From positions 1 to 64,000 of the forward strand of contig JAYKIL010000031.1 of NCBI GenBank assembly GCA_035284745.1: DNA of 64,000 bases, read 5' to 3'. Origin of the DNA: JAYKJB01 sp035284745 [NCBI: Candidatus Sericytochromatia bacterium]. Lineage in GTDB: Bacteria > Cyanobacteriota > Sericytochromatia > S15B-MN24. Below, piece after piece: positions 27,157-36,115 of this stretch (positions are counted from its first letter, which is position 1; every line of letters starts with the position of its first letter). The notes beneath the pieces were generated by a model. That model was not told where the DNA came from, did not search any database, and saw only the letters and a program-made list of their open reading frames with translations. Position numbers and translations under genes: made by a program.

Positions 27157-28449
27157 TTAGCGCGTCACGCCCGGCAAGAATTTGTAGACTTTTCTCTTGG
27201 ATTGGTCGACGACATAGATGCGTCCTCCGGCGTCGACGGTGACAGCGACCGGTTGGGAAAATATCCCTTGGCCTACGTTGCCTATTAGATTGCCGAGTAC
27301 GTCGTACACGTACACTTGTTGTGTCCCCTTGTCTGCCACGACAACGTGCCCATTGCGTGGGTCGACAGCCAAATCAACCGCATCGGTGAAAGACTGGTTA
27401 CCGTCGGCACCTCCAGGGCCAAATTCCATCGTCAACTGTCCATCCGGATTCACCTTACCGACTTTTTGTCCACTGATCACCCATAAGCCATCTTTCCCGC
27501 CCGCGACGGCCCGGCACTCGCCCAAGGCGCCGACCGTTTGACCGCCTTCTCCCTCTGGGCTGAGTCGCATGAGGCCTCCAGAGCCTGCCGTCACAAGATG
27601 CCCGCCCGCATCCAGAGTAATGTCCGCTGCGTCGGCGGCGAGCTCTATTTCCCTCTCTTTTTTGCCTGATGAATCGAAACGCCAAAGTTTCCGGGCGCCA
27701 TCAATGACGATCGTTCGGCCTTGACGATCCAGCGTGATAGATTTCACGTTCGAGCGCATCTGGGTGAAACCCAGCCATTTGCTGTAATCCCCAAACTTTC
27801 CTTGAAAGCGACCCGCCTCCGCATCGTACTGTCTGACGACACCTGTCTTTACCCATGCGGCGTCGTTGCGATCGAGTACCTGAACGGCCGAACCCCTTGC
27901 CACGACACCCATCGGATCAAGCAGAGGGGCGGGCGCTTCTCCTTCGCGACCGAATTCTTTTTCCAAGATGTAATTGATGCGGGTGATTCCTGAAGGGCCG
28001 ACGCCTGGAACCATTGAGATGGTCGGGACATTGGTGGCCTCGCCCGCCATCACCAAAGCCCCTATGGGCGCCATTTGAACGAGATCCGGTCCCATTGCCT
28101 GGAAGGTATAGTTCCCGCTGGGAAGGCTTCCGAATGTGAAGCGCCCGGCCAGGTCTGTCATGGTGCGTTGGCCGCTGGGTTGTGCGACGATTGTGACGCC
28201 TGCAATCGGCTGTTGGTTGAGTTGGTGAACCACTTGCCCCTGCACCGTGCTTCCTCGGTTTGCATTGAGGGTGAGTCCTGCAGGGGGAGGCTGCGTGGTT
28301 TTCGCCGTCAGCACTGGCAACTGACTGCGGGCGACAGTAGACGTGCTGGCCTTTAATCGGGGCGTTTGGGTGGCGCTGACTCGCCCACATCCGGCGGTTA
28401 TCAGCGCGATACCGAGCAGCGATGCGAGAAAATTAAAGGGGCGGCGCAT
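27157..28449 (-). CDS. Lipoprotein with CarboxypepD-like and NHL repeat domains
   Basis: A lipobox (ITAGC) ends the signal peptide. Around residues 65-130 a carboxypeptidase-regulatory-like beta-sandwich is likely (VHQLNQQPIAGVTIVAQPSG). The C-terminal 230 residues have NHL/SMP-30-like beta-propeller strands, e.g. DLAVDPRNGHVVVADK and VTVDAGGRIYVVD. Propellers of this type bind proteins or sugars. I chose ATG 28449 behind AAGGG; GTG 28467 is an alternative. Precise role unknown; a surface-exposed binding protein is likely. Confidence 0.72.
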   Translation of the reverse strand: MRRPFNFLASLLGIALITAGCGRVSATQTPRLKASTSTVARSQLPVLTAKTTQPPPAGLTLNANRGSTVQGQVVHQLNQQPIAGVTIVAQPSGQRTMTDLAGRFTFGSLPSGNYTFQAMGPDLVQMAPIGALVMAGEATNVPTISMVPGVGPSGITRINYILEKEFGREGEAPAPLLDPMGVVARGSAVQVLDRNDAAWVKTGVVRQYDAEAGRFQGKFGDYSKWLGFTQMRSNVKSITLDRQGRTIVIDGARKLWRFDSSGKKEREIELAADAADITLDAGGHLVTAGSGGLMRLSPEGEGGQTVGALGECRAVAGGKDGLWVISGQKVGKVNPDGQLTMEFGPGGADGNQSFTDAVDLAVDPRNGHVVVADKGTQQVYVYDVLGNLIGNVGQGIFSQPVAVTVDAGGRIYVVDQSKRKVYKFLPGVTR

Positions 28450-28552
28450 ATCATAGATTCCCTTCACCCGTTTTTTATCGCGATGAGTGCCTCGGCCCTT
28501 GTCCGTTTAAGATTGTGCTGATGTTAAAAGTTTTGCAAGTTTAACTTAAAGC

Positions 28553-29566
28553 TCAAGGGGTGTCCGGGGGAGGAATCTCATTTCCTTTCGCCTTTTCAAG
28601 GCCGCGGTCAACGCCTCGAATGGCACGAATAATCAGATGACTGCCGACACGTAGAACTCCCGCAAGCAAACGAAGCGGCCATTCTGTAAAAACGACCTTC
28701 ACGAGATTGGCGATCATTTCAAGGCCATCAGACAGTGCATAATAGACGCGATTTTCTGCTGCGTTGCGCGCGTGATGAACGCGTTGTTTGACGACATCGG
28801 CATTGCGTGAAATAGAAGATTCTTTCAAGGTGGCTCGAACTTCGCTGCGCGCATCGTGCAACTCATTCCAAAAGTTGAAGTTTTTGCGGGGTTCTCCTCG
28901 CTCTTCAACAATGACCGCCGAAGCGGCAAAGGTTTTTGCCATTTCGTCAAGAATGCGGGGGTCCGCGCGTTTGACCTCGGTCTGCAGGTAGAGGCTGTGG
29001 GCTTTTCCAGTGGGCGTTTCCCGGTAAAAAGCACAGGCGCCCGCCACCGCAGTGGTGCCATGGGGGATGTAATACAAATAGAATCCTAAAATTTCACGCC
29101 CCCGACCGAACATACGCTCCTCCTCCTGCAACAGCATGGAGGGAATGATGTCTCGAAGTACTTTTTCTTGCGTGGTGGGAGCGGGACGAATTTGAAAACC
29201 GGTGGGACTTTTCTCTGCTTCAGTGGGTAACGAATCTTTGGAAAGGTGTCGGCCCACCGGGGTTTGGCTGACTTCGAGGGCGAATCCAGCCCGCCAGTGA
29301 ACGCCATCGACGCTGAAATTGAGAACGCGGGCTTCTTTGGCAGCTTTTTGAATCACCAACGCATCAGTGTCGCCGCGGTCGATTAAGGGGCGAACAGGCA
29401 ATGCACCGGTTCGCCCGTAGGCGGACTTCACGATGGCGTCGGCCGCTGGCACCAAGGCATCCACGTCTTGGGTGTTCAGGGGCCGAGTGGGGGGGCCACT
29501 GACACGCGCATCGTTCGGACGCTCAGTTCGACCGGATTTTGCTGGTTGACGGCGACCCTCGTCCAC
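28553..29566 (-). CDS. Conserved-looking protein of unknown function upstream of NHL gene
   Basis: A 337-residue protein I do not recognise. The first 40 residues are charged and Pro-rich, followed by mixed alpha/beta sequence, then an amphipathic or membrane-associated C-terminal region with LEMIANLVKVVF and LRLLAGVLRVG. The ending is Lys/Pro rich. GTG 29566 has AGGAG six bases upstream and is better placed than the TTG at 29590. It follows ycf46 on the same strand with a 73-bp gap, so co-transcription is likely. Its partner may be the AAA ATPase, but that is inference. Confidence 0.65.
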   Translation of the reverse strand: MDEGRRQPAKSGRTERPNDARVSGPPTRPLNTQDVDALVPAADAIVKSAYGRTGALPVRPLIDRGDTDALVIQKAAKEARVLNFSVDGVHWRAGFALEVSQTPVGRHLSKDSLPTEAEKSPTGFQIRPAPTTQEKVLRDIIPSMLLQEEERMFGRGREILGFYLYYIPHGTTAVAGACAFYRETPTGKAHSLYLQTEVKRADPRILDEMAKTFAASAVIVEERGEPRKNFNFWNELHDARSEVRATLKESSISRNADVVKQRVHHARNAAENRVYYALSDGLEMIANLVKVVFTEWPLRLLAGVLRVGSHLIIRAIRGVDRGLEKAKGNEIPPPDTP

Positions 29567-29639
29567 TGTTTTCTCCTGCGGCAAGGCCAAGGCAACATAT
29601 ACCCGATTCTCGCATTATTCGATAAATCGGGCGCTGTGT

Positions 29640-31151
29640 TTAGGTGTCGTGTTGTTCTCCGCTCAGAAATGAGTGAGCCGTTTCTTCGGAAGCCAGGCGC
29701 GCCCGACCATGGGTGGCCCATTGTTTGAGGTGGTCGATTTGGTCTTGCGCGGTACGGGAAAGAGGGACGCTCGCCCGCAGGGCGCTCATAATGTCATCCG
29801 TCGTAAACTCACGCTCCTGCGCGAAGGCTGCATACATGGCTTCCACAATGGCTTGCGCGATCTCCGCGCCCGAATACCCCCCTGAGACGGCTACCAGACG
29901 ATCAATCTGGTAGTTTCGGACGTTTCCCGGACGCACGCGCCTGAGGTGAACTTCAAAAATTTCCCGACGTTCCTGGGCAGTGGGGAGACCCAGAAAAAAA
30001 ATCTCATCGAAGCGCCCTTTGCGCAGGAGCTCGGGCGGGAGCATCTCGATGCGGTTGGCCGTTGCCACAATGAAGACCGGAGACTCTTTTTCCTGCATCC
30101 AGGTGATCAGTGTGCTCAGAACTCTGGCATTGGCGCCCCCATCCCCCCCGCCGCCGGGGGCCGTTGCAAATGCTTTATCAATTTCATCCAGCCAGAGAAT
30201 CGCCGGGGCCATGGCTTCGGCGAGGCGAATCATTTCGCGCGCGCGGGCCTCAGACTCACCGACCAGGCTTCCCATCAGGCGGCCCACGTCTAGTTTGAGC
30301 AATGGCAGCCGCCACAGTTGCGCGACGGCCTTTGCGCACAGTGACTTTCCGGTGCCCTGGATTCCCACGAGAAGTACGCCGCGCGGATATGGCAGGCCAT
30401 ATCTCCTGGCTCGTTCTGTGAACGCCGCCGCACGGAGGTTCAACCACATCTTCAGTTGGTTGAGTCCCCCGACATCTGCCATGGTTTCGTGAGATGGATA
30501 GAATTCCAGAACTTCGGTTTGGCGGATTTTCTCTTTTTTTTCTTCCAACACCAATGCGATATCTGGGGGCTCAATCGACCCTTTTTGGGCCATGGCGCGA
30601 GCGATGACTTGGCGGACACGTTGCATCCCAAGTCCGCGGCAGGCTTGGATAAGCGCGTCTCGAGAGGTTTCATCAAGGCGTATGCGGTCCTCGGAAACCA
30701 ACTGTCGCAATTCTGCATCCACTTCAACGCCCGATGGCAACGGAAAATCCAAAACCGTGATGGTTTCAGTGAGATCACGTGGTATGGACAGCGCGGGGGC
30801 CAGGAGAACAATGGTTTTCTTCTCTGAACGCAAAGTCTCAGCGGTGTTCCGAAGGGCACGGGCCACCTGTGCCTGTTCAAAATACCGGTTGAAATCCAGC
30901 AGGACAAAAACCCAGCGTTGGTGAGAGGCGCAATCTCGGATGTAGTTTAGCGCTGCGAGGGGGTCTCCTTTGGCTGTGTGTCCCGGCTGAAAACCTTCCA
31001 CGATATCCCAAACGACCACCTGCCGGGGCGATGGACCATTTTGTGAGGTGTGCCGAACCACGGCGAGCGCACGCTGTTCCTCGTCTGTCGGAATTGCGAT
31101 CACGGGATAACGTGCTCGAATGAGCAAATCAAGTTGTTCTGAAAAGTTCAA
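29640..31151 (-). CDS. ycf46: AAA+ ATPase, Ycf46-like
   Basis: A two-part protein: an N-terminal degenerate AAA-like region (1-200) and a C-terminal AAA+ core. The Walker A GIQGTGKS is near residue 262, Walker B is LWLDEID, and the arginine-finger region is RKGRFDE. This is the layout of Ycf46, a conserved cyanobacterial and plastid protein whose exact task is not settled (proposed links to inorganic carbon or photosynthesis regulation). The domain order, the 503-residue length and the N-terminal IPTDEEQ segment support the call. Its presence here with no photosynthesis genes argues for a more general role. Confidence 0.87.
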   Translation of the reverse strand: MNFSEQLDLLIRARYPVIAIPTDEEQRALAVVRHTSQNGPSPRQVVVWDIVEGFQPGHTAKGDPLAALNYIRDCASHQRWVFVLLDFNRYFEQAQVARALRNTAETLRSEKKTIVLLAPALSIPRDLTETITVLDFPLPSGVEVDAELRQLVSEDRIRLDETSRDALIQACRGLGMQRVRQVIARAMAQKGSIEPPDIALVLEEKKEKIRQTEVLEFYPSHETMADVGGLNQLKMWLNLRAAAFTERARRYGLPYPRGVLLVGIQGTGKSLCAKAVAQLWRLPLLKLDVGRLMGSLVGESEARAREMIRLAEAMAPAILWLDEIDKAFATAPGGGGDGGANARVLSTLITWMQEKESPVFIVATANRIEMLPPELLRKGRFDEIFFLGLPTAQERREIFEVHLRRVRPGNVRNYQIDRLVAVSGGYSGAEIAQAIVEAMYAAFAQEREFTTDDIMSALRASVPLSRTAQDQIDHLKQWATHGRARLASEETAHSFLSGEQHDT

Positions 31152-31308
31152 ATCTTTTCCCCCTTTCCCCCTTCAGCACTCAAAAGATAGTTTTGCTGAG
31201 TTCATAGAAGCAATGGAGTGCGGAAAATTTTTGTTGTGTTGTACAATTTTGGAGCGCTCCTCCCGACGTTGTGAGAGTTGAGCCCGTTGTGATCGAGGAG
31301 GATCCGCC

Positions 31309-32676
31309 TTGAAGTTTCTTGCGAATATTTTGGAAGCCATTGGACACACCCCTTTGGTCAGATTGAACAAAGTGACTGACGGAGTGGGGTGTTTGGTTCT
31401 GGCGAAAGTTGAAGCGCAGAATCCAGGGAATTCCGTTAAAGATCGTCCAGCGCTCTTCATGATTGAAGAAGCAGAGCGGCGGGGTTTGTTGAAACCAGGT
31501 TCGACGATCGTGGAGCCCACGAGCGGTAATACGGGCATTGGCCTGGCTCAAGCGGCGGCGGTGAAAGGGTATCGTTGCATTTTTGTAATGCCTGACAAGA
31601 TGTCCGAGGATAAGGTTCGTCTGTTACAAGCCTATGGCGCTGAGGTTGTGATTACACCGACCGCGGTGGAGGCGTCGGACCCTCGCTCGTATTACTCAGT
31701 TGCCGATCGGTTGACCGAGGAACTCCCTAACGCGTTTCAGCCGAATCAGTTTAAGAACCTAGACAACCCTGAGTCGCATTATCGCACGACGGGACCGGAA
31801 ATATGGAATGACACCGAAGGTCGGATTACCCACTTGGTGGGAGCGATGGGAACCGGGGGAACGGTTTCAGGCGTTGCACGGTTTCTGAAAGAAAAAAATC
31901 CGAGAATCGTTGTGGTGGGAGCGGATCCGGAGGGTTCTGTTTATTCGGGGGATGACCCTAAACCCTACTTCGTGGAGGGGATCGGCATGACGTGTGTTCC
32001 TCCCACCGCGGATATGTCCCTTGTTGATCGTTTCGAACGGGTCAATGACGTCGAGAGTTTCAGAATGGCCCGCCGTCTGACCCGTGAAGAAGGAATTTTC
32101 TCGGGTGGTTCGTGTGGCACGGCCGTTGCAGCGGCCGTACGCGTGGCGAGAGAACTTCCTCCTGATGCCGTTGTGGTCGTTGTTTTACCGAGTGGGGGGC
32201 GGTCATATGTCAGCAAGTTGTATTCTGACGCCTGGCTGAAAGACAACCGGTTCCTCGATGAACTTCCCGCCAATCAGTTGGCTGACCTTCTGCAACAGAA
32301 GTCTCTGTTGCAGCCCATTATTTCGGTCGGGCCGTCAGAGCCTGTGCAGCGGGCCGCCAGCTTGCTGAGGCAATATAACATCAGCCAGTTACCGGTCATG
32401 GTCGGGGAGGAGGTCGTTGGTTCTATTCAAGAAAGCGACATCTTACGCATGGCTCTGGAGAAGGTCGATTTCAATGCCACTTTGGTGCGGAATGTGATGG
32501 GGCGTCCTTTTCCCCAGATGGCCGCTGAGGTGGCGGTGGCAGATGCTTGCTACACACTGGCCGAGCACGACAGTGCGGTTTTGGTGGTCTCTGACCGTCG
32601 TCCGGTAGGTGTGCTGACGCGAATTGATTTCATCCATTATTTGGCAGAGCAAAGCGCTCGCGCGGAATTGAGGTAG
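31309..32676 (+). CDS. cbs: Cystathionine beta-synthase with tandem CBS domains
   Basis: PLP enzyme that joins homocysteine and serine to cystathionine. The PLP lysine is Lys44 in NSVKDR, and the phosphate-binding GTGGT loop is at about residue 183. The C-terminal 120 residues are two CBS repeats that could sense a nucleotide. TTG start at 31309 with GAGGAGG at ideal spacing. It forms an operon with cystathionine gamma-lyase, giving the reverse transsulfuration route to cysteine. The region before it (31152-31308) is divergent to ycf46 and holds the palindrome GGAGCGCTCC at about 31251. Cysteine synthase activity is possible but the CBS pair favours cystathionine synthesis. Confidence 0.93.
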   Translation: MKFLANILEAIGHTPLVRLNKVTDGVGCLVLAKVEAQNPGNSVKDRPALFMIEEAERRGLLKPGSTIVEPTSGNTGIGLAQAAAVKGYRCIFVMPDKMSEDKVRLLQAYGAEVVITPTAVEASDPRSYYSVADRLTEELPNAFQPNQFKNLDNPESHYRTTGPEIWNDTEGRITHLVGAMGTGGTVSGVARFLKEKNPRIVVVGADPEGSVYSGDDPKPYFVEGIGMTCVPPTADMSLVDRFERVNDVESFRMARRLTREEGIFSGGSCGTAVAAAVRVARELPPDAVVVVVLPSGGRSYVSKLYSDAWLKDNRFLDELPANQLADLLQQKSLLQPIISVGPSEPVQRAASLLRQYNISQLPVMVGEEVVGSIQESDILRMALEKVDFNATLVRNVMGRPFPQMAAEVAVADACYTLAEHDSAVLVVSDRRPVGVLTRIDFIHYLAEQSARAELR

Positions 32677-32682
32677 ACTCTT

Positions 32683-33834
32683 GTGAAGTTTTCCACCAAA
32701 GCCATCCACGTGGGTCAGGCGCCCGACCCTACGACAGGCGCAGTCATTCCGCCCATCTATGCAACCTCGACGTACGCTCAGGCATCGCCTGGCGTCCACA
32801 GTGGCTTTGATTACTCGCGTACGGCGAATCCGACCCGTTCTGCGTTGGAAGAATGTCTGGCCTCCCTCGAAAACGCGCCATTTGGGCTTGCGTTTGCATC
32901 GGGGGTTGCAGCCACGTCCGCCGTTCTGAATTTATTGTCTGCCGGAGACCATGTCGTGGTGGGTGATGATGTTTACGGGGGGACATTTCGTTTGTTCGAT
33001 AAGGTGTTCAGACGGTATGGCATCGAGTTTACGTGGGTGGACGCCTCCCGTCCTGAATTGGTTGAGGCGGCGTTGCGCCCTCAAACTCGACTGATTTGGG
33101 TGGAGACACCGACGAACCCTCTGCTTAAATTGGTCGACTTAGAGGCTATTTCCCGGGTTTCAAAATCAGCGGGGGTACCCTTTGCCGTCGATAACACCTT
33201 TGCCACTCCGTATTTTCAGAACCCGCTCGATTGGGGCGCTGATATCGTGGTCCATTCAACGACTAAATACATTGGCGGACATTCGGATGTGGTGGGGGGG
33301 GCGGTGCTGACCCATCGTGAAGACCTCTATCAAACGATCAAATTTCACCAGAATGCCGTGGGAGGTATTCCGAGTCCCTTTGACTGCTGGCTGACGCTTC
33401 GTGGATTGAAAACGCTCGCGGTAAGAATGCGGCAGCATGAAGCATCCGCTCGGCGGGTTGCGGAGATGTTGACGGAGCATCGTGCTGTAGACAAAGTCTT
33501 CTACCCGGGCCTTCCCCAGCACCCGGGGCACGCGGTGGCCGCTCGTCAAATGCGTGGCTTTGGTGGAATGGTGAGTTTTACACTCCGCGGCGGTTTTGCC
33601 GCGGCGCAAACCGTGAGTCAGGGGGTTCGCTTGTTCACCCTTGCGGAGAGTTTGGGAGGGGTTGAATCTTTGATGTGTCACCCCGTCACAATGACACATG
33701 GCTCCATCCCCAAGGACGTGCGAGAGGCACGCGGAGTCGTTGATGGCCTGCTGAGACTATCAGTCGGCATTGAGGACGAGGAAGACCTGTTGACCGATCT
33801 CCAAAACGCCCTCGATGCCGTGCCGATGGCCTAG
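32683..33834 (+). CDS. Cystathionine gamma-lyase/synthase (PLP)
   Basis: Cys/Met metabolism PLP enzyme. The PLP lysine is Lys195 in STTKYIGGH. The gap to the upstream synthase gene is only 6 bp, which points to gamma-lyase (cystathionine to cysteine) rather than gamma-synthase. Length 383 and the YSRTANPTR motif (typical of both) do not separate them. Start is GTG 32683. It ends 4 bp inside the convergent small gene on the other strand. Confidence 0.93.
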   Translation: MKFSTKAIHVGQAPDPTTGAVIPPIYATSTYAQASPGVHSGFDYSRTANPTRSALEECLASLENAPFGLAFASGVAATSAVLNLLSAGDHVVVGDDVYGGTFRLFDKVFRRYGIEFTWVDASRPELVEAALRPQTRLIWVETPTNPLLKLVDLEAISRVSKSAGVPFAVDNTFATPYFQNPLDWGADIVVHSTTKYIGGHSDVVGGAVLTHREDLYQTIKFHQNAVGGIPSPFDCWLTLRGLKTLAVRMRQHEASARRVAEMLTEHRAVDKVFYPGLPQHPGHAVAARQMRGFGGMVSFTLRGGFAAAQTVSQGVRLFTLAESLGGVESLMCHPVTMTHGSIPKDVREARGVVDGLLRLSVGIEDEEDLLTDLQNALDAVPMA

Positions 33835-34106
33835 CGCGCTTCCCCTTCTTCAGTCTCACGTTCCAAGAGCAGTTCAAGCTGCTCCCGTTGGCGGTCGACT
33901 GACGATACCGTCACGCCTACCAACAGAGCCAACGGCATGATATGGTGTGCTACCACCGTTTCATCCGGTTCACACGCCTCGAATTCGATGTAGTCGTGTC
34001 CTACTCGCAATAAACGAGACAGAAACGAGTCTTGGTGTGGGCCGAAAAACAGCACCACGAGGCGCCCATCGTCCTTGAGACGAATCAGTCGGTCGCGAAG
34101 ATGCAT
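33831..34106 (-). CDS. Small protein, possibly Sm/LSm-like
   Basis: 91 residues starting at ATG 34106 with AAGGAGG upstream. The pattern of strands (RLVVLFFG, DYIEFEAC, VVAHHIMPLALLVGVTV) resembles a small SH3/Sm-like barrel, although I see no definite family motif. The last 20 residues are a charged helix. The stop overlaps the stop of the convergent lyase gene by 4 bp. If Sm-like, it could bind RNA or a protein partner. It is near a coiled-coil gene and coaD on the same strand. Confidence 0.65.
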   Translation of the reverse strand: MHLRDRLIRLKDDGRLVVLFFGPHQDSFLSRLLRVGHDYIEFEACEPDETVVAHHIMPLALLVGVTVSSVDRQREQLELLLERETEEGEAR

Positions 34107-34215
34107 GGCGAAACCTCCTTGCAGCTGCGGATTACGACGCGCGATATTAGCATTGTTCCCCAAATTGCCGTAAATGCCCCTTTTCGCTGAAGTTTACGGA
34201 GCGGGAAGCAAGGGC

Positions 34216-34689
34216 TTAATTACGCGTTTCGGCGAGCTGGTGGCGACCATTCTTGATGGTCTGCAATGCCCGACCGAGTTTAGACTCCAATTCAGCCAGG
34301 ACTTCATCGGCATACTGGTCTGCGCTGGCTTGCTGCTCGTGCAGCTGGATGTGTGCTTCCCGAATCAATCGGTCTGCCTCTATCTGCGCTTGCCGGTACA
34401 CCTCAGTGTCTGAGACCGCACGCATTCTATCGCGGTCGGCGCTTGAGCGGATGGCATCTGCCTCACGTTGGGCCTCCGCGAGCAGAGAATCCCGTTGCGA
34501 AACGATTTCCTGCGCATTACGAAACTCCGCGGGGAGGTCCGCTTGGATCTGATCAATCAAGTTGATGAGATTGTTTTCGTCAATGATTATTTTGTCAGTC
34601 AACGGAACCTTCGGAGAATTCAGTATCAGGTCTTCAAGTTGACTGAAAAGTTGATCGAGGCGAATCGGCCTTCCCTCCATAATAGTCAT
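34216..34689 (-). CDS. DivIVA/ATPase-b-like coiled-coil protein
   Basis: 157 residues, mostly helical and heavily charged after about residue 55, with repeated EADAIR and EADRLIREAH-like patterns seen in DivIVA and ATP-synthase b-subunit coiled coils. The first 50 residues form a separate head with PLTDKIIIDE. DivIVA-like proteins set cell poles or septa. Downstream of coaD on the same strand, with 125 bp between. The start may be ATG 34689 or ATG 34680. Function unproven. Confidence 0.6.
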   Translation of the reverse strand: MTIMEGRPIRLDQLFSQLEDLILNSPKVPLTDKIIIDENNLINLIDQIQADLPAEFRNAQEIVSQRDSLLAEAQREADAIRSSADRDRMRAVSDTEVYRQAQIEADRLIREAHIQLHEQQASADQYADEVLAELESKLGRALQTIKNGRHQLAETRN

Positions 34690-34814
34690 CAGACGAGCCT
34701 TCGGCCCGACGGATAGAAAGTTTACCAGGAAATACTGTTCTTTGGGGAGACAAGCGTAACCGTCTCAGACCTATATTCTTTCCAAATTTTTGCAGACAGG
34801 TCAATGGTGGTTTT

Positions 34815-35303
34815 TTAATTTTTCGATGGACGAAGTTTTTCAATAAGGGGAGCAACGACGGCATCAGGAACCATTCCTGCGGGAGATCCCCCCAATGCCA
34901 CCAGCTCTTTTATGAGGCTTGAGCTCAGGGGGAGGTTCTCAGCGCTTGACATCAGAAAAATTGTCTCTAGCTCAGGGTACAAGCGCTTGTTTGTGAGAGC
35001 CAGTCTCATTTCTGGGTCGAAGTCCGACACGGCTCTCAATCCCCGTATCAGAACGGTGGCTCCTTGAGCCCGTGCGTATTCGGTGGTCAGGCCGCTGAAC
35101 GTATCGACCCGCACCCGAGGCAGGTGGGAAGTCACTTCCTTCACCAAGTCCGCCCGTTCAGTGTATTCGAACAGGCCTTGTTTTTTCGTGTTCACAAGTA
35201 TTGCGACAACCACCTCATCAAACACGTGACAGGCCCTGGTCAAGATGTCCAGATGCCCGAGCGTGATCGGGTCGAAACTCCCTGGATAGATGGCGCGGAC
35301 CAT
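34815..35303 (-). CDS. coaD: Phosphopantetheine adenylyltransferase
   Basis: Makes dephospho-CoA from 4'-phosphopantetheine and ATP, the penultimate step of CoA synthesis. The nucleotidyltransferase motif is PITLGH at residues 12-17 (TxGH), and RGLRAVSDFDPE and LSSSLIKE follow. Length 162 is standard. Start ATG 35303 with GAGGAA upstream. PanC at 51 kb serves the same CoA pathway. It is divergent from the Rieske gene. Confidence 0.97.
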   Translation of the reverse strand: MVRAIYPGSFDPITLGHLDILTRACHVFDEVVVAILVNTKKQGLFEYTERADLVKEVTSHLPRVRVDTFSGLTTEYARAQGATVLIRGLRAVSDFDPEMRLALTNKRLYPELETIFLMSSAENLPLSSSLIKELVALGGSPAGMVPDAVVAPLIEKLRPSKN

Positions 35304-35530
35304 GGCGATTCCTCACGGCAGGTTTTCAGAAGGAACGAGGTGTTCAGTCTATCGCAGGCACTTTACAACGGGCAACTCTGCAGGCTTCTGTGTCGGGCAG
35401 ACCATTGCCAAATGCCTCGTCGCTCCCCATAATTGGAGCGTCGCGCGCAGCGTGGCCTCGAACGATTCCCTGACGAGGCGGCGCACGAACAATCTATCGC
35501 TTCTTGTAAATCCGAAGAAGGGCTCTTTGT

Positions 35531-36034
35531 ATGGCAGAAACAGCAGATACTTCCAAAGTTTTGTCGCAGGAAGAATTGTCGCGCCGAAAGTTTCTCAACC
35601 TCGCAATTAACGGAGTAGGGGCTGGTCTGACCGCCGTGTTGGCAGTGCCTCTGGCGGGTTATTTTCTGGACCCGGCGCTCCGTTCCGCTGAGAGCAAGCG
35701 GTCGTGGGTGAAGTTGGGGGCGGCCACCGACCTGACCAATTCGCCGAAACCTTACAATTTCCAGACGATTCGGAAAGAGGGTTTTATGCAGCAGAAGGTC
35801 AGTGCAACGGCCTATGCTTACCTCGACGACGATGGACAGGTTCGCGCCTTGAACAACACGTGCACCCATTTGGGTTGTCCCGCAGGCTGGGATGAATCGA
35901 AGGGCAAGTTCTTCTGCCCCTGTCACGGGGGTGTTTACCAAAAGTCGGGCAAAAAAGAAGCGGGTCCCCCGCCGAGAGACTTGCTGGTATACGACGCCAA
36001 GGTTGAGGACGGGAACGTTTTCATCAGCGTGTAA
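35531..36034 (+). CDS. Tat-exported Rieske [2Fe-2S] protein
   Basis: A membrane-anchored Rieske protein. A twin-arginine motif SRRKF at residues 17-21 precedes a hydrophobic anchor (about 24-47). Cluster ligands are Cys111/His113 (CTH) and Cys129/His132 (CPCH); Cys116 and Cys131 likely form the stabilising disulfide. It resembles QcrA/PetC of cytochrome bc/b6f complexes. No cytochrome b or c1/f gene lies next to it, so its partner is elsewhere or it serves a different oxidoreductase. It is followed by hisS on the same strand. About 225 bp upstream are non-coding with no motif I can name. Confidence 0.9.
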   Translation: MAETADTSKVLSQEELSRRKFLNLAINGVGAGLTAVLAVPLAGYFLDPALRSAESKRSWVKLGAATDLTNSPKPYNFQTIRKEGFMQQKVSATAYAYLDDDGQVRALNNTCTHLGCPAGWDESKGKFFCPCHGGVYQKSGKKEAGPPPRDLLVYDAKVEDGNVFISV

Positions 36035-36079
36035 GCCCTTGGGCCTGGGTTTTTAGGTCAAACGTTGAAGCATCGTTCT

Positions 36080-36098
36080 GGGGGCCTTTGTGGCCCCC
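36080..36098 (+). terminator. GC-rich hairpin between Rieske and hisS
   Basis: GGGGGCC (36080-36086) pairs with GGCCCCC (36092-36098) over a 5-base loop, 46 bp after the Rieske stop. The following tract has few T, so it may be a leader structure ahead of hisS rather than a terminator. Confidence 0.45.
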
Positions 36099-36115
36099 GT
36101 CTTGGTGTTTCGGAG

